Of a stretch of DNA of 64,000 bases, positions 32,907 to 43,640 are shown piece by piece (position 1 is the first letter of the stretch; every line of letters starts with the position of its first letter). Origin of the DNA: Spirochaetota bacterium (GTDB lineage: Bacteria > Spirochaetota > Brachyspiria > Brachyspirales > JACRPF01); NCBI GenBank assembly GCA_016214035.1, contig JACRPF010000013.1:1-64000 (forward strand). Direction: 5' to 3'. Position numbers and translations under genes: made by a program. The notes under the pieces were generated by a model. It did no database searches, had not been told where the DNA came from, and saw only the letters and a list, made by a program, of their open reading frames with translations.

Positions 32907-32992
32907 CGGAGAGAGCGGGATTCGAACCCGCGCGTGGATTGCTCCACTTCAGTTTAGCAAACTGACGCCTTAACCAACTAGGCAATCTCTCC
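32907..32992 (-). tRNA. tRNA-Ser (GCT)
   Basis: An 86-base type-II tRNA on the minus strand: acceptor GGAGAGA/TCTCTCC, anticodon loop TTTGCTAAA (GCT), a long variable arm GTGGAGCAATCCAC, and T-arm GGGTTCGAATCCC. CCA is not encoded. Confidence 0.97.
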
Positions 32993-33007
32993 TGGAAATC
33001 GTTCTGG

Positions 33008-33035
33008 ATTATAGCAAATACCGTGATAATGTCAA
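33008..33035 (-). promoter_or_regulatory. Promoter of tRNA-Ser and fliO
   Basis: Minus strand: perfect TTGACA (33035-33030), 16-base spacer, perfect TATAAT (33013-33008). Confidence 0.85.
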
Positions 33036-33063
33036 TGCGAGCGGCCCTGAGACGCGTCTTTTA

Positions 33064-33091
33064 TTGACATATTTCATCACTGATGTATAAT
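33064..33091 (+). promoter_or_regulatory. Promoter of tRNA-Thr and the NHL/VWA-like gene
   Basis: Perfect TTGACA at 33064-33069, 16-base spacer, perfect TATAAT at 33086-33091. It is divergent from the tRNA-Ser promoter, with about 28 bases between the two -35 boxes. Confidence 0.85.
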
Positions 33092-33109
33092 CCCGAGCGT
33101 TACGTTACC

Positions 33110-33182
33110 GCCCACTTAGCTCAGTTGGTAGAGCATCACCATGGTAAGGTGAGGGTCATCGGTTCAACTCCGATAGTGGGCT
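33110..33182 (+). tRNA. tRNA-Thr (GGT)
   Basis: A 73-base cloverleaf: acceptor GCCCACT/AGTGGGC, anticodon arm TCACC-ATGGTAA-GGTGA with anticodon GGT, and T-arm CGGTTCAACTCCG. Discriminator T; CCA not encoded. The start codon of the following protein is at 33184, one base past the mature tRNA end. Confidence 0.96.
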
Positions 33183-33183
33183 C

Positions 33184-35328
33184 ATGAAGCAAAGCGTCCG
33201 TATACTCACGGCGGTTCTTCCGTTGCTTTTTCTGCTCAACGGCAACGCTCCCGGGTTTGACCGTAAAAACTATGCTGTATCGATATCCTCGTTCAACTCA
33301 TATAAGATGTTCATCCGGGGCATTACGGACTATAACATGCGCCGTTTCGACGCGGCCGCGGACAGTTTCAAACGCGCGCTCGCAAGCGACCCCGACGACG
33401 AACTGACGCGCTACTGGTACGGCAAGGCGCTGGATGCGGGCGGTTACCGCGAGGCGGCGCTCGCCGAGTGGGAAAACATCGCGCGCACCGGGCTTGCCGA
33501 TGCGGCGGTCACCGCGAAACTCGAACGATTGTCGGTGAGCGCACCGGCGCGGCGCACCGTGCAGCGTCTTGACGATTACATATACCTGAAGCCGTTCTCA
33601 AAAGAGAAATTCTTCTACAGCGAGCTCATGCAGCCCATCGACGTCATCGCGGATGAAGAGAAGCTCTACGTGCTCGATTACGCCGACAATACACTCAAGA
33701 TATTCGATGTGAACGGCAGAAAGATAAAGACTATCACGTACGGAAAAAAGCCGCTGTCGCATCCGAAAGGCATCGCGCTCGACCGCGGCAACAATATCTA
33801 CATCGCCGACAGCGGCAACGATATGGTGCATAAGTACAGCCCCGACGGCACACTGCTCATGTCTGTCGGCAGCAACGGGTATGCCGAAGGCCGCCTTGCG
33901 TGTCCTTCATCGGTGGCGGTGGACGCCGAAGGCAAAGTATATGTGGCCGATACCGGCAATAATCGCGTCTCGGTTTTTTCCGTTGACGGCGAATTCCTCC
34001 TGTCGTTCGGCACACTCGGCAGCGACGACGGCGAGTTCATGCGGCCCACCGGCATAGCGGTGGATGATAAACACATCTACGTGGCCGACAGCGGCAATCT
34101 GCGCGTGTGCATGTTCGACCGGTACGGCAATTTCCTCAGTTCGCTGACCAATGACCTCTTTTTCCAGCCGCGCTATGTACGCCTGTCATCCTCGGGCGAC
34201 CTGTTCATCACCGATGAAAAACGGATGTTCTGCTATGACCGCGAGACATCCTCCGTGCGGGGCGTTCCCAATTCCAGGCGCACAACGACCGCGCCCATGG
34301 GGATGTGTGAAGGCGGCGATGGCACACTCTATGTAGCCGACTTTCTTACGCCGAAAATAGACTGTTATATACCCCGGCAGACCTATTACGCCAATCTTGA
34401 GGTCAATATCGAACGTACGCTCATCAGCGCCTATAAAAAGAAGGAAGAGACTTCCGAGAAGCGCTGGATTGTGCAGGCGGTAAGCGTCCGCGACAGGAAC
34501 GGACGTCCGGTGACCGGCCTTACCGAAAAGAACTTTTCGGTACGTGATCCCGGTGCGCCGTCCGCAAAAGTTTCGTTTTACGGCGCGCATGAAGATTTGA
34601 AAAAGTTCACACTCGTATTCCTCATCGACGACAGTGCGGCGGCAAAGCCGTTTCAAGCGCGCATGGCAGAGGAAGTGAAGCGGTGCATAGCGCCCCTGAC
34701 GAACGACGACAACGCGCTCGTGATCCATTATAATGACCGCGTCCGTGTTGCGGGCGACCTTGACGCGCGCAACAACCGCATCGAGCAGAACGCGGCATCG
34801 TTCGGTTTCGGCGGAAACACCCGTGCGTTCGGTGATGCGTTCAGCGAGGCGGTACGCCGCGTGCTGCCGTCGCTCCGCCGTACCGGCATCATCATCATCA
34901 TCAGCGCCTCCGACATCGACGCGAAGTCGTTCACCCGGCGCAATCATGAGGCGTGTGCGCTCTATGCGAAGAATAATTTCATCCCGGTGACCGTCATCGA
35001 CATGCGCGGCACCGTGAACGATTATCTGTCCGACATCAGCACGCTGACATCCGGGCACTACCTCAACGCGAAGAAGAACATCGTCTACCGCAAAGAGCTT
35101 GAGTATCTGAAAAAAGCGTATACGGGACTTTATTACATCACGTACCAGACCGTGTTCACGCCCCGGCAGAAAGGCAATTACCGTGAATGTACGGTGAACG
35201 TGTCATATCGTGATCTGCGCGGCGTGGATAAGGGCGGATATCTCCTCACTGAACGGGAGCTGGGTGATACCTCATACGGCAGCGGCGCGAAAAGCGAATC
35301 GGGCGGCGGTGGCGGCGGCGGACACTGA
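33184..35328 (+). CDS. Secreted TPR/NHL-repeat/VWA-like protein
   Basis: A 714-residue secreted protein with a signal peptide (about residues 1-22), then a TPR-like region at 35-115 (DYNMRRFDAAADSFKRAL). Next come several NHL beta-propeller repeats at about 140-400 (GIALDRGNNIYIADSGN, SSVAVDAEGKVYVADTGNN, GIAVDDKHIYVADSGN). The C-terminal half resembles the 'VWFA-related' domain of unknown role, with 'FTLVFLIDDSAAAKPF' where a MIDAS motif would be; only the Asp and Ser are kept, so metal binding is doubtful. A glycine-rich tail ends the protein. It may be an outer-surface scaffold. The ATG lies one base after tRNA-Thr with no clear ribosome-binding site. Confidence 0.8.
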   Translation: MKQSVRILTAVLPLLFLLNGNAPGFDRKNYAVSISSFNSYKMFIRGITDYNMRRFDAAADSFKRALASDPDDELTRYWYGKALDAGGYREAALAEWENIARTGLADAAVTAKLERLSVSAPARRTVQRLDDYIYLKPFSKEKFFYSELMQPIDVIADEEKLYVLDYADNTLKIFDVNGRKIKTITYGKKPLSHPKGIALDRGNNIYIADSGNDMVHKYSPDGTLLMSVGSNGYAEGRLACPSSVAVDAEGKVYVADTGNNRVSVFSVDGEFLLSFGTLGSDDGEFMRPTGIAVDDKHIYVADSGNLRVCMFDRYGNFLSSLTNDLFFQPRYVRLSSSGDLFITDEKRMFCYDRETSSVRGVPNSRRTTTAPMGMCEGGDGTLYVADFLTPKIDCYIPRQTYYANLEVNIERTLISAYKKKEETSEKRWIVQAVSVRDRNGRPVTGLTEKNFSVRDPGAPSAKVSFYGAHEDLKKFTLVFLIDDSAAAKPFQARMAEEVKRCIAPLTNDDNALVIHYNDRVRVAGDLDARNNRIEQNAASFGFGGNTRAFGDAFSEAVRRVLPSLRRTGIIIIISASDIDAKSFTRRNHEACALYAKNNFIPVTVIDMRGTVNDYLSDISTLTSGHYLNAKKNIVYRKELEYLKKAYTGLYYITYQTVFTPRQKGNYRECTVNVSYRDLRGVDKGGYLLTERELGDTSYGSGAKSESGGGGGGGH

Positions 35329-35336
35329 CCTGTACG

Positions 35337-36713
35337 TTATTCAGCCGGCGCCTGATATGCAGTTGCCGGAACCAGTTTTACTTTTTTCCAGCGGCCAATC
35401 TTATAATAAATATAGCTGATGAGTGCGGCAACCGCAGCGCTTATCAGGATGCCTATCCATATGCCGTTCTCGCCGAATGCCGGGCTCTCCGATAATTTCG
35501 CGGCCAATGGTATGCGCAGCGCGATGAGTGCTATGAACGCGAGGATTAGAAGCGGTATCGTGTCGCCCGAGCCGCGCACCACGCCCTGAATGGTGAACAT
35601 TACCGCGATGAAGAGATATACAAAACCGATGTAGCGGTAATATCCGGACAGGTGCGATAATACCGCGGAGCTTGCCGCGGACTGTTTCAGGAACAGCGAA
35701 CCGAGCGCGACGGGGAACATCATGACGACCAGGGCTAGCACCGCCGAGATGGCGAGTGACAGCACCATCGATACGCGCATGATGGAACGCACGCGTTCAA
35801 GCTTTCCCGCGCCGATGTTCTGCCCCGTCATGGTGGTAACCGCAATGCCGATGGTCATGGCGGGGAAGAAGGCGATCTGGTCTATCTGCATGCCGAGACC
35901 GAATGCCGCGGTAACGTCGGACCCGAAGCGGTTGACGAGCGACAGGATGAAAATGCCCGACAGCGCGGTGATGATCATCTGCAGCGACGCGGGAATGCCG
36001 ACGAAAAAAATCCTGCCGATGAGCTTCATGTCGGGGTTAAGGCGCCAGGTGCGTATGTCGAAGATGGCGTTCCTGCGGATGATATAGAAATAACCGCCGA
36101 TGCACGAGACGAAATTCGCGACGACCATGGCCCACGCGGCACCGCTCACACCCAGATGCGCGACGCCGATGAAGATGGGGACAAGAGCGATATTGAGCAC
36201 CGTTGAGACCGCGATGATGTAGAAGGGCGTTACCGCATCCCCGAGCCCGCGGAGCATACCGGCTATCCAGTTGAAGAAAAACTGGAACACCATGCCGATG
36301 AACACGACGGCGAGATATTGTGACGCCATCGGACGAATATTTACGGGCGCGTTCACCGCGGCGAGAAGGATATCGCGGAGGAGAAATCCCGCGAGCGACA
36401 GGAGCACGCAGAGCACGAGCAGTGAGATGAACGAGTTGGCGATGGCGGAACGCACCAGCGGCATGTCCTTGGCGCCGTATGCCTGCGACACGATGATACC
36501 AGCGGCGCTTGCAAGCCCTATAAGGAGTGACGGGAACAGCATGATGATGGGCATCGATGATGACACCGCCGCGATGGCGTCGGAACCTATCATGCGGCCG
36601 ACGAATATCATGCTGATGAACGAATATCCCGAGACGAGGACATTGGAAGCGATGAGCGGCATTGAAAAAGCAATAACATGCTTCAGCACACTTCCGGTGG
36701 TGAAATCACGCAT
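35337..36713 (-). CDS. MATE-family multidrug/toxin exporter
   Basis: A 458-residue inner-membrane protein with twelve hydrophobic segments and two internally similar halves, the MATE layout. The starts of the halves resemble 'VLKHVIAFSMPLIASNVLVSG' (in part) and 'MKLIGRIFFVGIPASLQMII'; 'GVAHLGVSGAAWAMVVANFV' and 'DVTAAFGLGMQIDQIAFFPAM' are also typical. It exports cationic drugs or metabolites using Na+ or H+. The start at 36713 has GGGAGG just upstream; an upstream ATG at 36782 would lie across the promoter. It faces the preceding NHL/VWA-like gene convergently. Confidence 0.9.
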   Translation of the reverse strand: MRDFTTGSVLKHVIAFSMPLIASNVLVSGYSFISMIFVGRMIGSDAIAAVSSSMPIIMLFPSLLIGLASAAGIIVSQAYGAKDMPLVRSAIANSFISLLVLCVLLSLAGFLLRDILLAAVNAPVNIRPMASQYLAVVFIGMVFQFFFNWIAGMLRGLGDAVTPFYIIAVSTVLNIALVPIFIGVAHLGVSGAAWAMVVANFVSCIGGYFYIIRRNAIFDIRTWRLNPDMKLIGRIFFVGIPASLQMIITALSGIFILSLVNRFGSDVTAAFGLGMQIDQIAFFPAMTIGIAVTTMTGQNIGAGKLERVRSIMRVSMVLSLAISAVLALVVMMFPVALGSLFLKQSAASSAVLSHLSGYYRYIGFVYLFIAVMFTIQGVVRGSGDTIPLLILAFIALIALRIPLAAKLSESPAFGENGIWIGILISAAVAALISYIYYKIGRWKKVKLVPATAYQAPAE

Positions 36714-36754
36714 GGAACCTCCCGGTGCGGCGATATCCGTACCGTGCAGATAAT

Positions 36755-36782
36755 ATGATATAAATCCGGTGCATAAGGTCAA
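36755..36782 (-). promoter_or_regulatory. MATE gene promoter
   Basis: Minus strand: TTGACC (36782-36777), 16-base spacer, TATCAT (36760-36755), directly downstream of the fapA stop. Confidence 0.55.
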
Positions 36783-36795
36783 TCAACGGATGTGT

Positions 36796-38463
36796 TCAGG
36801 CAAACACGTTCGAAAGCTGGCCCAGCGGCTGCTCTTTCACTGCGCCCGTGCCGTTCACGGCAAGCTCGATGTTTTCCCGTCTCCCGGTCAGTTCATACGC
36901 AGCACCCCGGATGGTGATGCTCGCCGGAGCTGCTATTATTCGGGCCTTCACTTTCGCGTTGCGTATCTGCGCGAGATACACTGAAAGGCGCGTGATCCAG
37001 CCGCGTATCAGTTTCTGCTCGTAGCAGATATTGTTGTATTCCCTGATGAGTACTTTCACCGTGTTAATCTGGTCGGGAGCAATGTTTTTCATATACGCGC
37101 GCGGGTCTTTGAGAAAATTCGGACCGAGTTTGGCGATGAACTTTTTGATGACGAGCTGATTGTCCTCTTCCTTCTGATTATAGCCAACGAGTTTCGCCTT
37201 CATTTCATCATCGCATCCGACGCGGAGCACCGATTCCGATGACCCGTCACCGATGGTGCCGGCGCTGACGCCGAGGAGCGCATCGATGCGTGATGCCGTG
37301 ATGATACCGTTCTCGGGGTCCGCGATGACGCCGGCATTGGTCTTGATCGCGGAGTGATGTATGGTTTTCGCGCCGATGAACCCGCCCGCGGCGACAGCGG
37401 CGCCGATGATTTCATTCGCGAACACGTCGCCGCTGGAGATTATCTTCATGCCGTTCGCGCCGCGTATGACGCCTTTCACAAAAATGCCCGTTTCCGATTT
37501 CACCGATGACGCGATGACGTCGCCGAACACGATGATCGGACCTTTGCAGGATATGCGCGATCGTTCTATGTTTCCGCGCACGACGAGCGCTTCCTCCACG
37601 GCTTCCTCGGCGGCGTCGGCAAGGGCGGCGGTCTCGCGCACTTTTACCACCATCACCGCGCGGTCGTTGATGACCAGCATGCCGTCCTCCGTCGCGACGA
37701 GCGACTGTTGGTCGGGACTGAGTTGTATGTTCTTATCGGGGACGAGATGGGGCTCCTTGCCGCCTTTGCAGGGGATAATCTCGCCGTATGCGTCCTCGCC
37801 GTTGATACCCGGTTTCGGCTGTATGACGTTTGCGATTTGCGATCCGGCCTTGACGAACGGCAGCGCCGCGAAATCGAACGTGAGTATCTTTTCGTTGCCT
37901 CCGAGGACGTGCCGCGTGAGCGGACGTAACGACGGGGAGGTTTTAATCTCGGTCGGGCGTGTGTGTATGGCCGCGTTCCCGGCCGCGAACACAAACACGC
38001 TGCCCTCGCCTTTCTTACCGGCCTCAAATCCGGCGCGGATGGCTTCCTTGTTATAATCCAGACGGAATGATCGGCGTTCGATTTCGCTTAAGATGTCGGA
38101 TATGGAGAACGGGCGTTTGATGACGTTCAGATCCGGCATCACCATGGATGCCTTTACCTTATCGGGCGTTATGTTGAAGAACGGGAACACCTCGACGATC
38201 TCGGCGTCGTTCGTCGTGTAGCTTACGTACCCGAATTCGGTGGCCTTGATGATACGCGCGTCAATGTTCACTTCGACGAATTTCCCCGTTGCCGGCGGAT
38301 TGCGGCTGTTGTCGAATTTCATGATCACATCGCCCGGGCGGACGAAATTCGCCGACATGGTGTGTATCATGCGCATGACATCGACCGTCGACAGCGTATC
38401 GCCGGTGATCGCCTTATACAGTTTGGAGACGGGTATGGTCTGTTCAAATGAATAGTAGGGCAT
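36796..38463 (-). CDS. FapA family (DUF342) protein
   Basis: A 555-residue cytoplasmic protein of the DUF342/FapA family: an N-terminal helical/beta domain, then a long right-handed beta-helix (VVRGNIERSRISCKGPIIVFGDV in part, GIFVKGVIRGANGMKIISSGD, NEIIGAAVAAGGFIGAKTI) and a C-terminal coiled/helical region. Homologues are linked to flagellar or polar proteins and second-messenger systems in several phyla, but the role is not fixed. It is the last gene of the operon with the PilZ regulator and guaB (31-base gap), which hints at a nucleotide-signalling or motility role. The ribosome-binding site is weak. Confidence 0.85.
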   Translation of the reverse strand: MPYYSFEQTIPVSKLYKAITGDTLSTVDVMRMIHTMSANFVRPGDVIMKFDNSRNPPATGKFVEVNIDARIIKATEFGYVSYTTNDAEIVEVFPFFNITPDKVKASMVMPDLNVIKRPFSISDILSEIERRSFRLDYNKEAIRAGFEAGKKGEGSVFVFAAGNAAIHTRPTEIKTSPSLRPLTRHVLGGNEKILTFDFAALPFVKAGSQIANVIQPKPGINGEDAYGEIIPCKGGKEPHLVPDKNIQLSPDQQSLVATEDGMLVINDRAVMVVKVRETAALADAAEEAVEEALVVRGNIERSRISCKGPIIVFGDVIASSVKSETGIFVKGVIRGANGMKIISSGDVFANEIIGAAVAAGGFIGAKTIHHSAIKTNAGVIADPENGIITASRIDALLGVSAGTIGDGSSESVLRVGCDDEMKAKLVGYNQKEEDNQLVIKKFIAKLGPNFLKDPRAYMKNIAPDQINTVKVLIREYNNICYEQKLIRGWITRLSVYLAQIRNAKVKARIIAAPASITIRGAAYELTGRRENIELAVNGTGAVKEQPLGQLSNVFA

Positions 38464-38493
38464 ACTGATGCAAGCTCACAGAACTAGACGTTG

Positions 38494-40763
<2,270 letters not shown>

Positions 40764-40794
40764 TAGATTGCCTTTGAACGGGCGGTATACTATG

Positions 40795-40822
40795 TATATA
40801 TATTGAAAATATGAAAAGTCAA
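40795..40822 (-). promoter_or_regulatory. Promoter of the PilZ regulator-guaB-fapA operon
   Basis: Minus strand: TTGACT (40822-40817), 16-base spacer, TATATA (40800-40795). Confidence 0.65.
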
Positions 40823-40871
40823 GATATGTTTCTGAAGTGCCCGGCCACATCCGTGAGCGCATTTTAAATTT

Positions 40872-40902
40872 CCGGCAGGCAGCCGGGGCATGTCCAATGC
40901 CC
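40872..40902 (-). terminator. Two adjacent hairpins downstream of the GH38 gene
   Basis: CCGGC/GCCGG (40872-40886) and GGGCAT/ATGCCC (40886-40902) form neighbouring hairpins. They lie between the end of the GH38 gene and the next promoter, and an A/T-rich run (not a pure T tract) follows them on the minus strand. They may end or stabilise the GH38 transcript. Confidence 0.4.
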
Positions 40903-40947
40903 GTGCGCCGCGCTCATTGTCGTTCATGGCAGACTCCCCTGATTGCT

Positions 40948-43422
40948 TCAGCGTTCGAGCAGATCGGTCTCTTTGATGAGTTTCGTTGTCCGGTCTATAG
41001 ACACTGTCTTTACTTCGAAGGGTTTCAGCGTAAGCGTATGCGTAATGCCGGCGGACGGTATCGCAAGCGTCGTCGTCCGTTCTGTTCCCGTCGGTTCGAA
41101 AAGCCGTATGATGAGCGCATCAGAGTCCTCGGCCTTCTTGCATGCCGACATGATGACAGCATCGTCGCTCAGCGTGACGAAGTTTTCCAGAGGCGTTCCG
41201 CTGCCCGACGGGAAAAACGAGAGCGCATACGGTTTCTGATTTTTACTGAGCGCTTCGCGGTCGATTGCACGCGCGCGTTCGTCCGCTCTGCCGATGGCTA
41301 TCCAGAATCTGAACAGCCGCTCGCCCTGATCGATGCGCGGCGAGTACCGGTCCTGACGCATGATTATCGCCTCCTTGTGCGGATGGCCTGAATATCCCGG
41401 CGAACGGAGCAGCGTTATACGGAGTCCATCGCCTGAAAAATCAGACGCATATGTGCCGTCGTTGATGACCGTGAGCGCGGTATCGTGTTTTGCATCGATG
41501 ACCGACATCCACTGCTGCGCCACCGCCTCGTCGCCGTTCACCGGAAGGTCCTGCGCGCCGAACGCCGTCTGACCGCGATAAACACAGTTTTTCGCCGTAA
41601 CGGGAATCCGCAGTTTGAGCATACGGCTTTTCTCTTCCCAGTGCACGCGCGTCTCGATCTCAACCGATGTGCCGTGCCGGGGAAGTTTATACCGCTGACA
41701 TATCGCCGAGCTGCCGTAGGCGAATACCGCTTCGACCACCGCGCGGACCTCGCCGTCCTCGACCACGCGCACGGAATCGATGAGCCCCTCGGTGACGCCG
41801 GAGAATCTCGTGCCGTCCTTTTTATTCATGAGTTTGAACACACCCTCAACAGCATCGAAGCGTTTTACCTGCATGCCCCACGAGTCGTCATTGTCTTTCA
41901 ATACCACCGGCTGAAACGCGTTCGCTCCGGCTAACGTTTTACCCTTGGCGCGGAAGGTATCGATGAGTCCCGTCTTCGTGTTGATTACAACCGTGAGGTC
42001 ATCGGTCTTGAAGGTGATCTTGCCGTTGCGCGCTTTCAGTTTCCGCGCGGGGCGTTTCTTCATGGTGATGAGCCGGCAATCGAAACGGTTCATCGACGAC
42101 GGCGCAAGCGTTGCCCGGAAGACGACGTGTTTGCGCCAGTCGAGAAAATTGAGATTGCTCATCTCCTGCTCAACCTGCGTCGGGATTTTTTTCCCGTCTG
42201 CGTATACGTTCACGTCCGTCCACGTGCCGCTCCAGTTCTGGTCGGCAAGCTGGAACTCGCATGCAAACACGCCGTCAACCGGATACGGATGCGGATTATA
42301 GACAAGTACCGGTATTTCACCGTCCTTCGCTTTCGGCTGACCGGCGGCGAGTGCAAAGAACGCGCGGGCTTTCAGACGCGAGGCTATTTCAAGCGCATGG
42401 TCCATTTTCCGTATCGCCATATCTTCCACCGGCTGTATCGACGAGCCGGGGAGTATGTCATGGAATTCGCAGAAGAGCAGGTCTTTCAACGCAGCCTGAA
42501 GTTCATCCGCCGGATATGCGATGAGCCCCTGCACAAACGCCGCCGCGCACATCTTCTCGAGCATGTAGAGTTCATTTTCAAGCAGGCGGTGTTTCTGTTT
42601 GATGCGCACCTGCGACGTATAGCAGCCCACCGCGAACGGCAGTATCGATTCTTTTATTTCCGGAAGCGGCATATTCGATGCTGCGCGTTCCTTAAAATAC
42701 GCTTCCGGCGTGGAGTGGATGATCTGCGCGCCGTCGTTCTTTTTCATGCGTTCGGTGATGATCGTAAGGTCTTCACGCGACGGTCCGCCGCCGTGGTCGC
42801 CGATGCCCCAGAGTATGAGTCCGGTATCGCGCTCCGGTTCGGCCTTGATGAAGCTCAGACATTTTTCGACGGCCTTGCCGCGCGGTGTGAGGTACGCGCC
42901 GAAGACCTTGTTGCAGATGACCGAACTCCCGTCGAAGCCTATCCAGCGGTAATCGTGCTTCACCGGATAATCGTTCGGACGCATGTGTATGTATGAATCA
43001 TAGCCGCTTTTGGCGAGTATCTGGACAAGTCCGCGCGTGTGGCCGAATGAATCAAAGTTGATCGCCGTTCTCGGTTCAACGCCGAACTTTTCCTTGAAGT
43101 ACCGTTTACCCACGAGTATCTGCCGTGTAAACGATTCTCCGCTCGGCAGATTGCAGTCCGGCTGCAGATACCAGCCGCCCATGATATGCCATTTCCCTTT
43201 GCGCACGAGATCCTGAATGCGCTTGAACAGCGCCGGCTCGTATTCCTCAACCCACTCGTAGAGCACCGCTTCGTTGTGATTGAAGATGAAACCGTCGAAT
43301 TCCTCGCAGAGATCGGCGGCGGTGCGGAACGTGGATATCGCCTCCGCGGCGCCCTCCTCCCATTCCCAGAGCCAGACCGGATCGAGATGGGCGTTACAAA
43401 GCAGATGGAGCGTGGGTTTCAT
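40948..43422 (-). CDS. GH38 alpha-mannosidase
   Basis: An 824-residue cytoplasmic enzyme (no signal peptide) of family GH38, retaining zinc-dependent alpha-mannosidases. Zinc ligands H12 and D14 are in 'AHLDPVWLWEWEEG', the nucleophile Asp124 is in 'INFDSFGH', and 'WGIGDHGGGPSRED' gives a third metal-site segment. The C-terminal half is the usual beta-sandwich region. It probably removes alpha-linked mannose from short glycans imported into the cell. The gene is on its own: downstream are the two hairpins and the PilZ operon promoter, and upstream is a divergent pectate-lyase-fold gene. Confidence 0.93.
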   Translation of the reverse strand: MKPTLHLLCNAHLDPVWLWEWEEGAAEAISTFRTAADLCEEFDGFIFNHNEAVLYEWVEEYEPALFKRIQDLVRKGKWHIMGGWYLQPDCNLPSGESFTRQILVGKRYFKEKFGVEPRTAINFDSFGHTRGLVQILAKSGYDSYIHMRPNDYPVKHDYRWIGFDGSSVICNKVFGAYLTPRGKAVEKCLSFIKAEPERDTGLILWGIGDHGGGPSREDLTIITERMKKNDGAQIIHSTPEAYFKERAASNMPLPEIKESILPFAVGCYTSQVRIKQKHRLLENELYMLEKMCAAAFVQGLIAYPADELQAALKDLLFCEFHDILPGSSIQPVEDMAIRKMDHALEIASRLKARAFFALAAGQPKAKDGEIPVLVYNPHPYPVDGVFACEFQLADQNWSGTWTDVNVYADGKKIPTQVEQEMSNLNFLDWRKHVVFRATLAPSSMNRFDCRLITMKKRPARKLKARNGKITFKTDDLTVVINTKTGLIDTFRAKGKTLAGANAFQPVVLKDNDDSWGMQVKRFDAVEGVFKLMNKKDGTRFSGVTEGLIDSVRVVEDGEVRAVVEAVFAYGSSAICQRYKLPRHGTSVEIETRVHWEEKSRMLKLRIPVTAKNCVYRGQTAFGAQDLPVNGDEAVAQQWMSVIDAKHDTALTVINDGTYASDFSGDGLRITLLRSPGYSGHPHKEAIIMRQDRYSPRIDQGERLFRFWIAIGRADERARAIDREALSKNQKPYALSFFPSGSGTPLENFVTLSDDAVIMSACKKAEDSDALIIRLFEPTGTERTTTLAIPSAGITHTLTLKPFEVKTVSIDRTTKLIKETDLLER

Positions 43423-43520
43423 GGGTCGTCTCCTTGGGAACAGATGATAGAGAGTCTATAATATCTGCAAGGGAGAGCAAGTGCATGCGTCAGGATGATG
43501 CGGCGCAATGATACACGGTC

Positions 43521-43549
43521 TTGACGATGCCGCTGACGGATTGTATACT
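43521..43549 (+). promoter_or_regulatory. Promoter of the lyase-fold/hydrolase operon
   Basis: TTGACG at 43521-43526, 17-base spacer, TATACT at 43544-43549; the leader to the ATG at 43641 is about 85 bases. Confidence 0.65.
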
Positions 43550-43640
43550 GGCTGTCAGTCATATCGGCAAACATCCGTACGATCGCTCTGAATACCGGCA
43601 TCGCTGTCATGTTCCGAAAGCCGTTTCTAAAGAAGGTGTA

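Noticed and set aside
32869-32985. N-terminal extension of FliO
   Set aside because: The longer frame is the antisense reading through most of tRNA-Ser and lacks any ribosome-binding site; the ATG at 32868 gives a normal signal helix.
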